NCBI RefSeq assembly: GCF_036014195.1
Contig: NZ_CP107918.1
Span: 1,364,001-1,428,000 of the forward strand
DNA from: Streptomyces sp. NBC_00442
GTDB lineage: Bacteria > Actinomycetota > Actinomycetes > Streptomycetales > Streptomycetaceae
Length of the DNA: 64,000 nucleotides
Direction of reading: 5' to 3'
Part shown: one piece after another, positions 8,708 to 19,176 of the stretch
Numbering within the stretch: position 1 is the first letter of the stretch
Layout of the letters: each line of letters starts with the position of its first letter
Notes under the pieces: model-generated
The model's database searches: none
What the model saw: the letters and a program-made list of their open reading frames with translations, nothing else
What the model was told of the DNA's origin: nothing
Position numbers and translations under genes: made by a program

Positions 8708-9643
8708 GTGGCCCAACTCAAGGTCCGTAAGAGTGGCAAGGCGCTCTCCCGCTTCGCCGTCGCCGCGATAGCCACCGCCCTGGTCGCCGCGGGCGCCGGC
8801 GCGGCGTCGGCCGGCGGCTCCGCCCCCGCGCACCCGCTGCCGAACATGCCGGTGCTCACCGTCCCGCACGCCAGGAGCCTGGCGGTCGCGGCCGATCCCG
8901 ACCCTGCGGCGAACCCGGTCTTCCCGCTCCTCGGCATCGACAACGCCGGGGACGCGTGGGCGTACGGGCCCAACGGCAGCGGCGGCCTCACGGCGCGCAC
9001 GCAGGAGGGCAGCCTGCCGAACGTGCGCGACGACGCGTTCGTCGACAACAACGCGGACGGCTACCTCGACGGCGAATGGACGTGGAACAACGACGGGACG
9101 CTGCACTACCTCGTCGACTACAACACCCCCGACCAGCTGATCGGCGGCGGCTGGAACATCTACGACAAGCAGCTGTCCCCCGGCAACCTCGGAGGGGCCC
9201 AGGGCTACGACATCGTCGCCCGGGACAGCGCGGGCGTGCTGTGGCTCTACCTCGGCTACAGCGACGGCACCGTGACCAGTCGCGTCCAGGTCGGCGGGGG
9301 CTGGCAGGTCTACACCCAGCTCGCCGGCAAGGGCGACCTGGACGGCGACGGCAAGGCCGACATCGTGGCGCGCGACACGGCCGGCGTGCTCTGGTTCTAC
9401 AAGGGAACGGGCGACTACCACGCGCCCTTCGCACCGCGCACCAAGATCGGCGCCGGGTGGAACATGTTCAACTCCCTGGTCTCCACCGGCGACGTGGACC
9501 TGGACGGCAGGACCGACCTGCTCGCCCGGGACACCAACGGCGGCCTGTGGCTCTACAAGGGCACCGGCAACGCCGCGGCCCCGTACGAGCCGCGCGTACA
9601 GATCGGCACGAACTACAACATCTACCGCTTGATGACGTCCTGA
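8708..9643 (+). CDS. secreted FG-GAP/VCBS repeat protein
   Basis: A 311-residue exported protein. A basic N-terminus is followed by a hydrophobic stretch and an Ala-rich cleavage region (about residues 15-38). The remainder is a series of repeats that contain calcium-loop motifs such as DLDGDGKADIVARD and DVDLDGRTDLLARD, each followed by LW-Y-GTG. This is the pattern of an FG-GAP beta-propeller. The GTG start at 8708 follows GAAGGAG. No catalytic domain is evident. Such proteins are common in the Streptomyces secretome and usually have no known role; binding to a glycan or cell surface is possible given the neighbouring GH92 enzyme. Confidence 0.85.
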   Translation: MAQLKVRKSGKALSRFAVAAIATALVAAGAGAASAGGSAPAHPLPNMPVLTVPHARSLAVAADPDPAANPVFPLLGIDNAGDAWAYGPNGSGGLTARTQEGSLPNVRDDAFVDNNADGYLDGEWTWNNDGTLHYLVDYNTPDQLIGGGWNIYDKQLSPGNLGGAQGYDIVARDSAGVLWLYLGYSDGTVTSRVQVGGGWQVYTQLAGKGDLDGDGKADIVARDTAGVLWFYKGTGDYHAPFAPRTKIGAGWNMFNSLVSTGDVDLDGRTDLLARDTNGGLWLYKGTGNAAAPYEPRVQIGTNYNIYRLMTS

Positions 9644-9672
9644 CGCCTCGTCACCGCGCACACAGGCGAACG

Positions 9673-9709
9673 GCAGGGCCGCACCCCATCAGGTGGGGTG
9701 CGGCCCTGC
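9673..9709 (+). terminator. strong hairpin terminator
   Basis: A perfect 16-bp stem (GCAGGGCCGCACCCCA and complement) with a 5-nt loop, 29 bp after the FG-GAP gene. It also lies beyond the end of the converging toxin-like gene, so it may serve both strands. Confidence 0.85.
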
Positions 9710-9766
9710 GGGCCTGCGGGCCGGTGGGGGCGAGGGCCCTCGGGCAGGCACCCCCCGTCGTGGGCG

Positions 9767-10723
9767 TCAGAGCGCGCTGAAGCCGCTCTCCCCCGGTCGG
9801 CGGCAGCCCGTGATCGCCGCCAGGGGGATTCCCCCGATGAAATCCATTTCCTGGGTGGGGCCGACAGGACCGATGACGGCCGCGGTCGCGGTCTCCAGGG
9901 ACGTGCTGTCGGCGTAGACCGTCGGCTTGGTCAGAATCTTGCTCCGCGCGGGCGGCGCGGCGAATTTGTGCCAGCCGCTGACCTGGATCTGGTAGAGGTG
10001 CCGGTCGTTGCTGGCGTACCCGCCGCAGTCCTCGTCCAGCGCCGTGGAGACCAAGGTCGGCTTGGGGCTGCTGACATGGGCCCGCGCGTAGGCGATCGGA
10101 TCCTCGAGGAACAGGGCGAGTTCGGTCGCGATGGACGTGCTGTTGCGGGACCTCATACCGTTCGCCTGACGGATGGCATCGGGAGAGCGCCCATCGGCCC
10201 GGAAGAAGACCAGGCTGGCCGATCCGGCGAGCGTGTACCCGTGCGCGGGGGTCTCGGAGTGTGCCTGCCCCGGCTCCGCGGCGGCCGATGTCTGCCCGGC
10301 CGAGTTGGTCCGGCCGGCGCCGGAGGTCTGCGCGGCACCGCCGAGCCTCAGCTTGTCGGGCTTCTTCGGCACGGGCGGCGGCTCCTTGGGCGCGGTCTGC
10401 ACGGCGACCGGGCGGCCGCGACCCTCGTGGGTGGCCTTGTCGTCGTGGACGGTGGAGCGCTGCACCGGTGCGAGCGAGGTGGCGATCTCCTGACGGTTCT
10501 CCTGGTGGTTCTCCTGGTGGCCGCAGCCGGCGCCGTGCTCGTGCTTTTCCTGGGCCCAGGTGTGGTCGGCGCTGCGGAGCATCTGGACGACCGCGGCGTT
10601 GCCCGCAGCCGCCTGCAGGCCGAGCAGGCCGTGCGGCGCGGGCGGGGCGGATGCCGGCCGACCGGCGGGGATACGGCTGTTGCCCGCCCCGGTGCGGGAG
10701 CCGGTCTTCTCCTGATCGTGCAC
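9767..10723 (-). CDS. putative mono-ADP-ribosyltransferase toxin with AGNAAV-type N-terminus
   Basis: A 318-residue protein. Near residue 35 it carries GLLGLQAAAGNAAVVQMLR, the LQ-AGNAAV motif found at the N-terminus of many Streptomyces proteins linked to extracellular contractile injection systems. A polar linker with a His/Cys cluster follows (HEHGAGCGH). The C-terminal half resembles pierisin/scabin-type ADP-ribosyltransferases: an Arg in LVFFRADGRSP, an STS-like strand LVSTALDED, and a final QEMDFIGGIP segment that would hold the catalytic Glu. The GTG at 10723 is preceded by AAGAGGGG; a longer reading to 11017 is Arg-rich and unlikely. A broken SMI1/KNR4 gene lies divergently upstream. 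ADP-ribosyltransferase activity is inferred from motifs only. Confidence 0.65.
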   Translation of the reverse strand: MHDQEKTGSRTGAGNSRIPAGRPASAPPAPHGLLGLQAAAGNAAVVQMLRSADHTWAQEKHEHGAGCGHQENHQENRQEIATSLAPVQRSTVHDDKATHEGRGRPVAVQTAPKEPPPVPKKPDKLRLGGAAQTSGAGRTNSAGQTSAAAEPGQAHSETPAHGYTLAGSASLVFFRADGRSPDAIRQANGMRSRNSTSIATELALFLEDPIAYARAHVSSPKPTLVSTALDEDCGGYASNDRHLYQIQVSGWHKFAAPPARSKILTKPTVYADSTSLETATAAVIGPVGPTQEMDFIGGIPLAAITGCRRPGESGFSAL

Positions 10724-10923
10724 GGGAGCCCCTCTTGGTTGGAGATCGTCAACTTCCCTGGATACGTAGCGGGGAGCCGCCGGCGCAAGGCACAAGCGGG
10801 CAGCACGCGGTGACCGGACGGGCACATCCGATGCTGCGATGATCCGCGTGCGGGTCGGCCTGCGGCGGCGAAGCAGCAGAGGCCGACACATACCGGCCCC
10901 CGTTGAACCGGCATGATTCCAGG

Positions 10924-11417
10924 GTGAATTCGCCGACGACTGTGTCGTGGAGCCGTATCGAGGCCTGGCTCGCCCGGAACGCACCTCGTGCGAATCCTTG
11001 CTGCGGCACGACGGCACGGGCCATCACGGTCTGCTGCCACCGTTCTGGTCCCTGTTGGGTACGCAGGGGATCGTGAGCGCCTGGCAGATACGTACGAGGA
11101 TCGACACGGCCGGGCCCGCGGGAGCCGAGGAGGACGATCCGGAGGCGGAGTACGGGCCGTGGTGGAATGCCCAGTGGATCCCCTTCGCTCTCGACGGTTC
11201 AGGGGACTGCCTCATCGTCGGCCAACGCTCCCATCGCCTGAACGGCAGGATCCGCGTTGCCGATCATGAAACCGGCTGCTCCTTCCGCCGGCACCCCAGG
11301 TGGGCGTCGCTGCCGGCCCTCCTCGGAGCGACAGCTACCGCCCTGGAGTCCGGAAGCGCCCTGGACGGTTGCTCGCCTGTCGTGCTCCACGCGGGCGAAC
11401 CGGGCTGGGACCTCTGA
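10924..11417 (+). pseudogene. SMI1/KNR4 (SUKH) family gene, disrupted
   Basis: The reading from the GTG at 10924 gives an N-terminus typical of this family (VSWSRIEAWLARNAP). The matching remainder continues in another frame: SLLRHDGTGHHGLLPPFWSLLG, then WWNAQWIPFALDGSGDCLIVG, DHETGC and a C-terminal helix region, stopping at 11417. The two parts join around 10978-10997, where roughly 35-40 codons expected between the first helix and the LL-H-G strand are missing and the frame changes. The downstream frame alone has no good start. SUKH proteins often serve as immunity proteins of polymorphic toxins, and this one is divergent from a putative toxin gene. Confidence 0.65.
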
Positions 11418-11572
11418 CGCTTGGGCGGGGGCACGCAGCAGCGCCGCCCCGGCCGAACAGGCACTGATGAGGGGCGCGGCATGGCGCGCCATGGCCCCGG
11501 TGGTCCCGCGACCGCCACATTTCTCGGCCCTGGTACTCCACGGACTCGCAAGGAGCCGCCCTCTTCGCGCGC

Positions 11573-11615
11573 GAGCGCCCTGCCCCCTCGCGCGAAAGGC
11601 AGGGGCAGGGCGCTC
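11573..11615 (-). terminator. acnA terminator
   Basis: A perfect 14-bp stem (GAGCGCCCTGCCCC and complement) with a 15-nt AT-poor loop lies just downstream of the acnA stop on the minus strand. Confidence 0.75.
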
Positions 11616-11627
11616 GTTCACATCAGG

Positions 11628-14443
<2,816 letters not shown>

Positions 14444-14469
14444 CGTCGGCTGCGGTGCGCCTCGGTAGA

Positions 14470-14487
14470 TATCTCGATGTCGAGATA
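14470..14487. promoter_or_regulatory. 18-bp palindrome upstream of acnA
   Basis: TATCTCGATGTCGAGATA consists of 8-bp arms around a TG centre and is a classic dimer operator shape. It sits about 130 bp from acnA and before the transposon remnant. The binding protein is unknown. Confidence 0.4.
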
Positions 14488-14658
14488 ACTCTAGTACATG
14501 GCCGCGGGTAGGTCATGCGCGGGCGAGCCTGACCACTGTCATCCCATCGAGGCGTTTGACAGCGAACCCAGTCGTTTCGGCTTCCTTGCCGGCGAACCTA
14601 GTCGTACGAGGGGACGTACTGGGGGTGCTGGGCGGCCGTACCGGTCGGGGCAGATCCA

Positions 14659-15250
14659 GCGGAGCCGTACGTCGAGCTGTCGTACATGGATGCTGTGCGC
14701 GCGTGTCGGCGTCGTCCACTGCTGGACTGCGTGGCGGCGCGGTTCGAGGACATGCCCGCGGTACGGCCGTTTCGCTGGTCGCGTGGTGAGCGTCACTTCC
14801 CGGGCTGGTACTGGGCTGCGACGACCCGGCGGCACGTCGGTTTCGAGTCGTGACTGACTCGGCGATGGTCGTCGCCGTCCGTGCCGATGAGCGGATCGGG
14901 CCACGAGACGCGGAAGCGTTCGAGGTGACGCGCCGGGCCTGCCGTCAGGCCGGGTGAGGCTTCGAGCGGGTCGGGGTTCCGGAGGAAGTGCTGCCGGCGA
15001 CCGTGAGGTGGCTGTCGCGCTACCGGCATCCCCGGTGCCGGCGTGGGCCGGTCGTGGACCGGCTCCGGCAGGTCTTCGCGATACGGGTCCCGTTGATGGC
15101 CGGCGCGGATACGGACGGTGACCGCCTTGAGACGCTCCCCGCCCTGTTCCATCTCCTCCGGTTGCGCGAACTGACCGCCGAGGGCCTGGCGGGCGGGCTG
15201 CTGGAGCCGTCCACCGTCGTGCGCCTGGCGGGACGGGAACGTGCGGTGAC
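14659..15250 (+). pseudogene. TnsA-like transposon endonuclease, decayed
   Basis: Fragments of the TnsA-type endonuclease of heteromeric (Tn7-like) transposons. The first block, ending RGERHFPGWYWAATTRRHVGFES, runs in one frame to a TGA at 14851. The family then expects a WLERD catalytic segment of roughly 50 residues, which is missing. Reading resumes in another frame as VVAVRADERIGPRDAEAFEVTRRAC, is broken by an in-frame TGA at 14955 where a Trp is expected, and continues as RVGVPEEVLPATVRWLSRYRHPRC and LMAGADTDGDRLETLPALFHLL. Frameshift, deletion and nonsense mutation show it is dead. Assignment comes from remembered family motifs. Confidence 0.6.
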
Positions 15251-15784
15251 GGGGGCCGGGGAAGAACGGCGGGTGCCTGCGTCGGCCAGGATCGCGGAGT
15301 TCCCGCAGACCTCTGCGGAACAGGCCCGTTGGTGGGAGAGGCACATTCTGGAGGTCCTGGACGGCTTGGCGCCGGATGCTCCCGCGGGGACGGTGCCGCG
15401 GCGGTCGGTGGACCGCCTGGGCCGGGGCCTGGAGAACGGACCGCTGTGGTCCCTGCCCGAACTCCGGGCCTGCTCGACGAGTGGATCGTCAGCTGGCGCC
15501 GCCGGCACTCCGGGGTGGCGGAGAAGAAGGGGCTGTGGGAGATCCACTACGACCCCTACGACGTCTCCCGTGTCTGGGCACGCGACCGCCGCAGCGAGGC
15601 CGCCCGGTGGATCACGGTGTTCGGCGAACATCTGCACCGCGTCGGCGTCCCGTTGAGGCTCGTGGACGGCTACGAAGCCTCCGTGTCCTACAGGATGCTC
15701 CGCCACTACGTCCGTCAGTACTGCCCTCCACGGCGCAACGCCGCAAAAGGAAGCCCCCGCTCCACCCAGGGTCGCTTTCAGTAA
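15251..15784 (+). pseudogene. TnsB/Mu-type transposase remnant
   Basis: Directly after and in frame with the TnsA-like remnant comes the N-terminal block EFPQTSAEQARWWERHILEVL, typical of TnsB-like transposases in actinomycetes. After a frame change around 15460-15480 the C-terminal Mu-transposase block appears: HSGVAEKKGLWEIHYDPYDV followed by SRVWARD. The DDE catalytic core between them is absent, so several hundred codons have been deleted. The last 50 codons (from WITVFGEHL) do not match what I expect for TnsB and may come from another gene. Confidence 0.55.
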
Positions 15785-15896
15785 TTTCCAGAATCGAGCC
15801 GGGATGTGCCGCCTCAGCCGATCTGTTCACGTTGGCGCTGTGTCGGTGGGGGGCGACAAGCGATCGCCTCTGCCACGGCCTGCGACCGGGGCGGCA

Positions 15897-16787
15897 TCAC
15901 TTCGTCGACTCCAGAATGCGGTCGAGTGTCCGGAGCCCCATTCTGCTCATCGTCGGATTGCTCTCCACGTAGTACCAGACGAGCCCCATCGCCTGTTCGA
16001 AGGCCCACGCCTTGCCGCGCTCCCACTCCAGATCGCCGCAGGCCAGTGTCCGCCGGAGCACTTCCCGTGGGCCCGGTTGCAACAGGTGCCAGCCGCTGAC
16101 CAGATCCAGCGCTGGGTCGGCCGGGCCGAAGCCGCCGGTGTCGAGCACGCCGCAGAGCCGGTCTCCCGTGACCAGTACGTTGCCGGGAATCAGGTCGCCG
16201 TGGCTCATCACGTCGGCAGCCGTACGCGGCAACTCCCGGAAGCGGCTCCACAGTCGGCGCAGCCGGGGCACATCGAGCAGCCCCTGGCTCGCCTCGAAGC
16301 ACTTCTCCATCCAGGCGTCGTGGTGAGCGAGAACGCCGCCGCGATTGTCGCCGCTGAACTGCCGACCCCGCGTCTCGGCTCCCCGCAGGGCCGCGATGAA
16401 GGCCGCAAGGTCCCCGGCGAAAGCGTCCGACCCACTCGGGTCGGCATCGAAGGCGAGCGCTCCCGGCAGCCACGTCTGGACCGACCACGGCATGGGATGG
16501 CCCGCTCCGGGCTTTCCCAGGGCGACGGGTTCCGGAACGGGGAACCGAGACACCTGTGCCAGCTCCGCGCTCGCCTGGGCTTCCCGTTCCAGAACGGCCA
16601 GTGCCTCCGCGGCATCGGTCAGACGCAGCGGGAAACGCGCGGAGAGGTCGTCCCCGATGCGGAAGATGGCGTGGACCGTGCCGGTCGACGACACGAGCCG
16701 GATCGCCTTGCCGCTCCACTGAGGGAACTGTTCCTGGATCAAGGTCGCAACGATGTCGGTGGTCACGTCCACGTGGTCATCGTGCAT
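15897..16787 (-). CDS. aminoglycoside/macrolide phosphotransferase family protein
   Basis: A 296-residue APH-fold kinase. The catalytic loop reads MSHGDLIPGNVLV (Asp base and Asn) and the metal motif reads LDTGGFGPADPALDL. The N-lobe contains SSTGTVHAIFRIGDDLSARFP in place of the nucleotide-binding loop and beta-3 strand. The start is the ATG at 16787, which agrees with family N-termini (MHDDHVDV); a GTG 24 nt upstream is possible. Relatives include macrolide 2'-phosphotransferases and many uncharacterised small-molecule kinases, so the substrate is unknown. It lies between a dead transposon and a long non-coding gap, which makes it a candidate accessory gene. Resistance activity should not be assumed. 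Confidence 0.8.
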   Translation of the reverse strand: MHDDHVDVTTDIVATLIQEQFPQWSGKAIRLVSSTGTVHAIFRIGDDLSARFPLRLTDAAEALAVLEREAQASAELAQVSRFPVPEPVALGKPGAGHPMPWSVQTWLPGALAFDADPSGSDAFAGDLAAFIAALRGAETRGRQFSGDNRGGVLAHHDAWMEKCFEASQGLLDVPRLRRLWSRFRELPRTAADVMSHGDLIPGNVLVTGDRLCGVLDTGGFGPADPALDLVSGWHLLQPGPREVLRRTLACGDLEWERGKAWAFEQAMGLVWYYVESNPTMSRMGLRTLDRILESTK

Positions 16788-17121
16788 GGTCAATCTCGCA
16801 GGGCCTTCCACTGGTCCAGTTCGAAACGACGGAAGCAGTCCAGATCAACTTGGACGGGACACGAGAGGCACCGACAGAGAGCGATCGTTGGCCATCGAAC
16901 CCAGTCGCTCAAGATCAGGGCATCGCAACCGACCCACTTCGCCGTCAAAGGACACGAGCCGAGCAGGATGGGACGCGGAGTGCCAGGGTGCCCCGGGATG
17001 GCGGGGCGGGGCGGGGCGGGCCGAAGGTGCGGGTGGAGCCCCGGCCGGGCGCCGTCCCCCCCTGACGGAACGACACCTCCGCCAAGCCGGCCACGCGCAG
17101 GAGGCGTCCGGTACGTGCGCA

Positions 17122-17148
17122 ACACCCGACACATCCGATACATCCGAC
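17122..17148. repeat. 9-bp tandem repeat, three copies
   Basis: ACACCCGAC, ACATCCGAT and ACATCCGAC follow each other without spacers. It has low complexity and no known role. Confidence 0.5.
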
Positions 17149-17271
17149 ACGCCCAAAGTATGTAAAACATCTCACCCCGGACGGACCACTCCATTTGCCG
17201 CCCCCGTACGGAAAGCGCAGGATCGGAGGTGACGGGTCCTCACCCCGATGGCCCAGCCCGGCGCGAGCGTC

Positions 17272-17287
17272 ATCTCATATCTGAGAT
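17272..17287. promoter_or_regulatory. palindrome overlapping the HTH-MurA promoter
   Basis: ATCTCATATCTGAGAT has 6-bp arms and a 4-nt centre. It ends 11 bp before the start codon and runs into TAACCT, a possible -10 element, so the message may have a very short leader. The encoded protein has its own N-terminal DNA-binding domain, so autoregulation here is a reasonable guess. Confidence 0.4.
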
Positions 17288-17298
17288 AACCTGCCCCT

Positions 17299-18825
17299 AT
17301 GGCAGACGACTACCTCGTACGCATCGGCAAGCTCATCCGTGACGCCCGGCAGCACCGGGGCTGGACACAGACGCAGTTGGCCGAGGCTCTGGGCACCAGC
17401 CAGAGCGCCGTGAACCGCATCGAGCGGGGGAATCAGAACATCAGCCTTGAGATGATCGCGCGCATCGGGGAAGCGCTCGACAGCGAAATCGTCTCGCTCG
17501 GCTACTCGGGCCCCATGCACCTGCGGGTCGTGGGCGGCCGCCGCCTCTCGGGCTCCATCGACGTCAAGACGAGCAAGAACGCATGTGTCGCGCTGCTCTG
17601 CGGCTCGCTGCTCAACAAGGGCCGCACCGTACTGCGCCGGGTCGCCCGCATCGAAGAGGTCTACCGGCTTCTGGAAGTCCTCAACTCCATTGGTGTGCGC
17701 ACCCGTTGGATCAACGAGGGCGTCGACCTGGAGATCGTGCCGCCGGCCCGGCTCGATCTCGACGCGATGGATGCGGACGCCGCCCGCAGGACCCGCTCGA
17801 TCATCATGTTCCTCGGCCCCCTGCTGCACCGCATGGACCGCTTCCGGCTGCCGTACGCCGGCGGCTGCGACCTCGGCACCCGCACCATCGAGCCGCACAT
17901 GATCGCGCTGCGCCGGTTCGGCCTGGACATCACGGCCACCGAGGGGATCTACCACGCCGAGGTGGAGCGCACCGCGCCCGACCGCCCGATCGTCCTGACC
18001 GAACGCGGCGACACCGTGACCGAGAACGCGCTGCTCGCGGCCGCCCGCAACGAGGGCGTCACCGTCATCCGCAACGCGTCGTCCAACTACATGGTCCAGG
18101 ACCTCTGCTTCTTCCTTGAGGCGCTGGGCGTACGCGTCGACGGCATCGGCACCACCACGCTGACCGTGCACGGCATCGCCGACATCGACGTGGACGTCGA
18201 CTACTCCCCCTCCGAGGACCCGGTCGAGGCGATGAGCCTGCTGGCCGCGGCCGTCGTCACCGAGTCGGAGCTGACGATCCGCCGGGTCCCGGTGGAGTTC
18301 CTGGAGATCGAGCTCGCGGTCCTGGAGGAGATGGGCCTCGACCACGACCGCAGCGAGGAGTACCCCGCCGACAACGGGCGCACTCGCCTGATCGACCTCA
18401 CCGTGCGGCCCTCCAAGCTGGAGGCGCCCATCGACAAGATCCACCCGATGCCGTTCCCCGGCCTCAACATCGACAACGTGCCGTTCTTCGCGGCGATCGC
18501 GGCGTCGGCCCAGGGCCAGACCCTCATCCACGACTGGGTCTACGACAACCGCGCGATCTACCTCACGGACCTCAACCGCCTCGGCGGCCGCCTCCAACTC
18601 CTCGACCCGCACCGGGTCCTGGTGGAGGGCCCCACCCGCTGGCGCGCCGCCGAGATGATGTGCCCACCGGCCCTGCGCCCCGCGGTGGTGGTCCTCCTCG
18701 CCATGATGGCGGCCGAGGGCACGTCGGTGCTGCGCAACGTGTACGTCATCAACCGCGGCTACGAGGACCTGGCGGAGCGCCTCAACTCGGTGGGCGCGCA
18801 GATCGAGATCTTCCGGGACATCTGA
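17299..18825 (+). CDS. HTH-domain fused UDP-GlcNAc 1-carboxyvinyltransferase (MurA homologue)
   Basis: A 508-residue fusion. Residues 6-66 are an XRE-type helix-turn-helix (GWTQTQLAEALGTSQSAVNR). Residues about 75-508 are an EPSP-synthase-like MurA fold. The MurA catalytic Lys corresponds to K93 (SKNACVALL) and the fosfomycin-target Cys to C190 in YAGGCDLGTRTIEPH. MurA transfers enolpyruvate from PEP to UDP-GlcNAc, the first committed step of peptidoglycan synthesis. Streptomyces carry this fused copy next to aconitase as well as a conventional MurA. The ATG at 17299 has almost no ribosome-binding site, consistent with a short-leader message. Whether the fusion is an enzyme, a regulator that senses UDP-GlcNAc, or both is not settled by sequence. 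Confidence 0.92.
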   Translation: MADDYLVRIGKLIRDARQHRGWTQTQLAEALGTSQSAVNRIERGNQNISLEMIARIGEALDSEIVSLGYSGPMHLRVVGGRRLSGSIDVKTSKNACVALLCGSLLNKGRTVLRRVARIEEVYRLLEVLNSIGVRTRWINEGVDLEIVPPARLDLDAMDADAARRTRSIIMFLGPLLHRMDRFRLPYAGGCDLGTRTIEPHMIALRRFGLDITATEGIYHAEVERTAPDRPIVLTERGDTVTENALLAAARNEGVTVIRNASSNYMVQDLCFFLEALGVRVDGIGTTTLTVHGIADIDVDVDYSPSEDPVEAMSLLAAAVVTESELTIRRVPVEFLEIELAVLEEMGLDHDRSEEYPADNGRTRLIDLTVRPSKLEAPIDKIHPMPFPGLNIDNVPFFAAIAASAQGQTLIHDWVYDNRAIYLTDLNRLGGRLQLLDPHRVLVEGPTRWRAAEMMCPPALRPAVVVLLAMMAAEGTSVLRNVYVINRGYEDLAERLNSVGAQIEIFRDI

Positions 18826-19176
18826 CACGCGCAAGCCGCCGCATCCCCTTCGCCTGCCCGTCAGCGGGACGGGGAGGGAGGCGGCGGCCCCTGGCCCCGC
18901 GCCGCGGCCTACTTCTGCGCCGCGGCGCACCTCTGCGCCTCGGCGCACCTCTCGCACCGGGACGTGCGTCTCCGCATCGCCTCATATCCGCATCTCCCCA
19001 TCCCCCCGGCGCTGTTCGGCCGCAGCCGCGTCCCCTGCATCGACCCGACCCCGATCCCCTGCCCCCTCGGCGTCCCAACGCCGCCCAAACGCCCTTGACC
19101 TGGCCTCTTCTCCAGGTGATAGTTGCGCGCCGAAGCGAATCGAGCGGTCGGCGGATTCATCAGGGGTGGGGAAACC
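18826..19176. other. 351-bp gap after HTH-MurA
   Basis: A long imperfect inverted repeat (GCCGCCGC at 18835-18842 with its complement at 18881-18888) may act as a terminator. The next 60 bp hold short repeats of GCGCACCTCTGCGCC type. No gene is seen. The 3' end must hold the promoter of the TPR gene. Confidence 0.5.

Larger units (their letters stand above)
16788..17298. other. 511-bp gap between APH and HTH-MurA genes
   Basis: No credible gene. It holds a run of GGGGC repeats (17001-17020), a 9-bp tandem repeat (17122-17148) and, next to the HTH-MurA start, a palindrome (17272-17287). It presumably includes both divergent promoters. Confidence 0.6.

Noticed and set aside
9767..11017. Longer version of the toxin-like protein starting at 11017
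   Set aside because: The extra residues are Arg-rich without family features, while the GTG at 10723 has a strong ribosome site and gives the expected short N-terminus before the AGNAAV motif.
15897..16787. Calling the APH-fold gene a specific antibiotic-resistance gene
   Set aside because: Only the general kinase motifs are visible; nothing fixes the substrate.
17001..17020. G-quadruplex motif (GGGGC repeats)
   Set aside because: Plausible in vitro but expected by chance in such GC-rich DNA and not near a start codon or promoter element.
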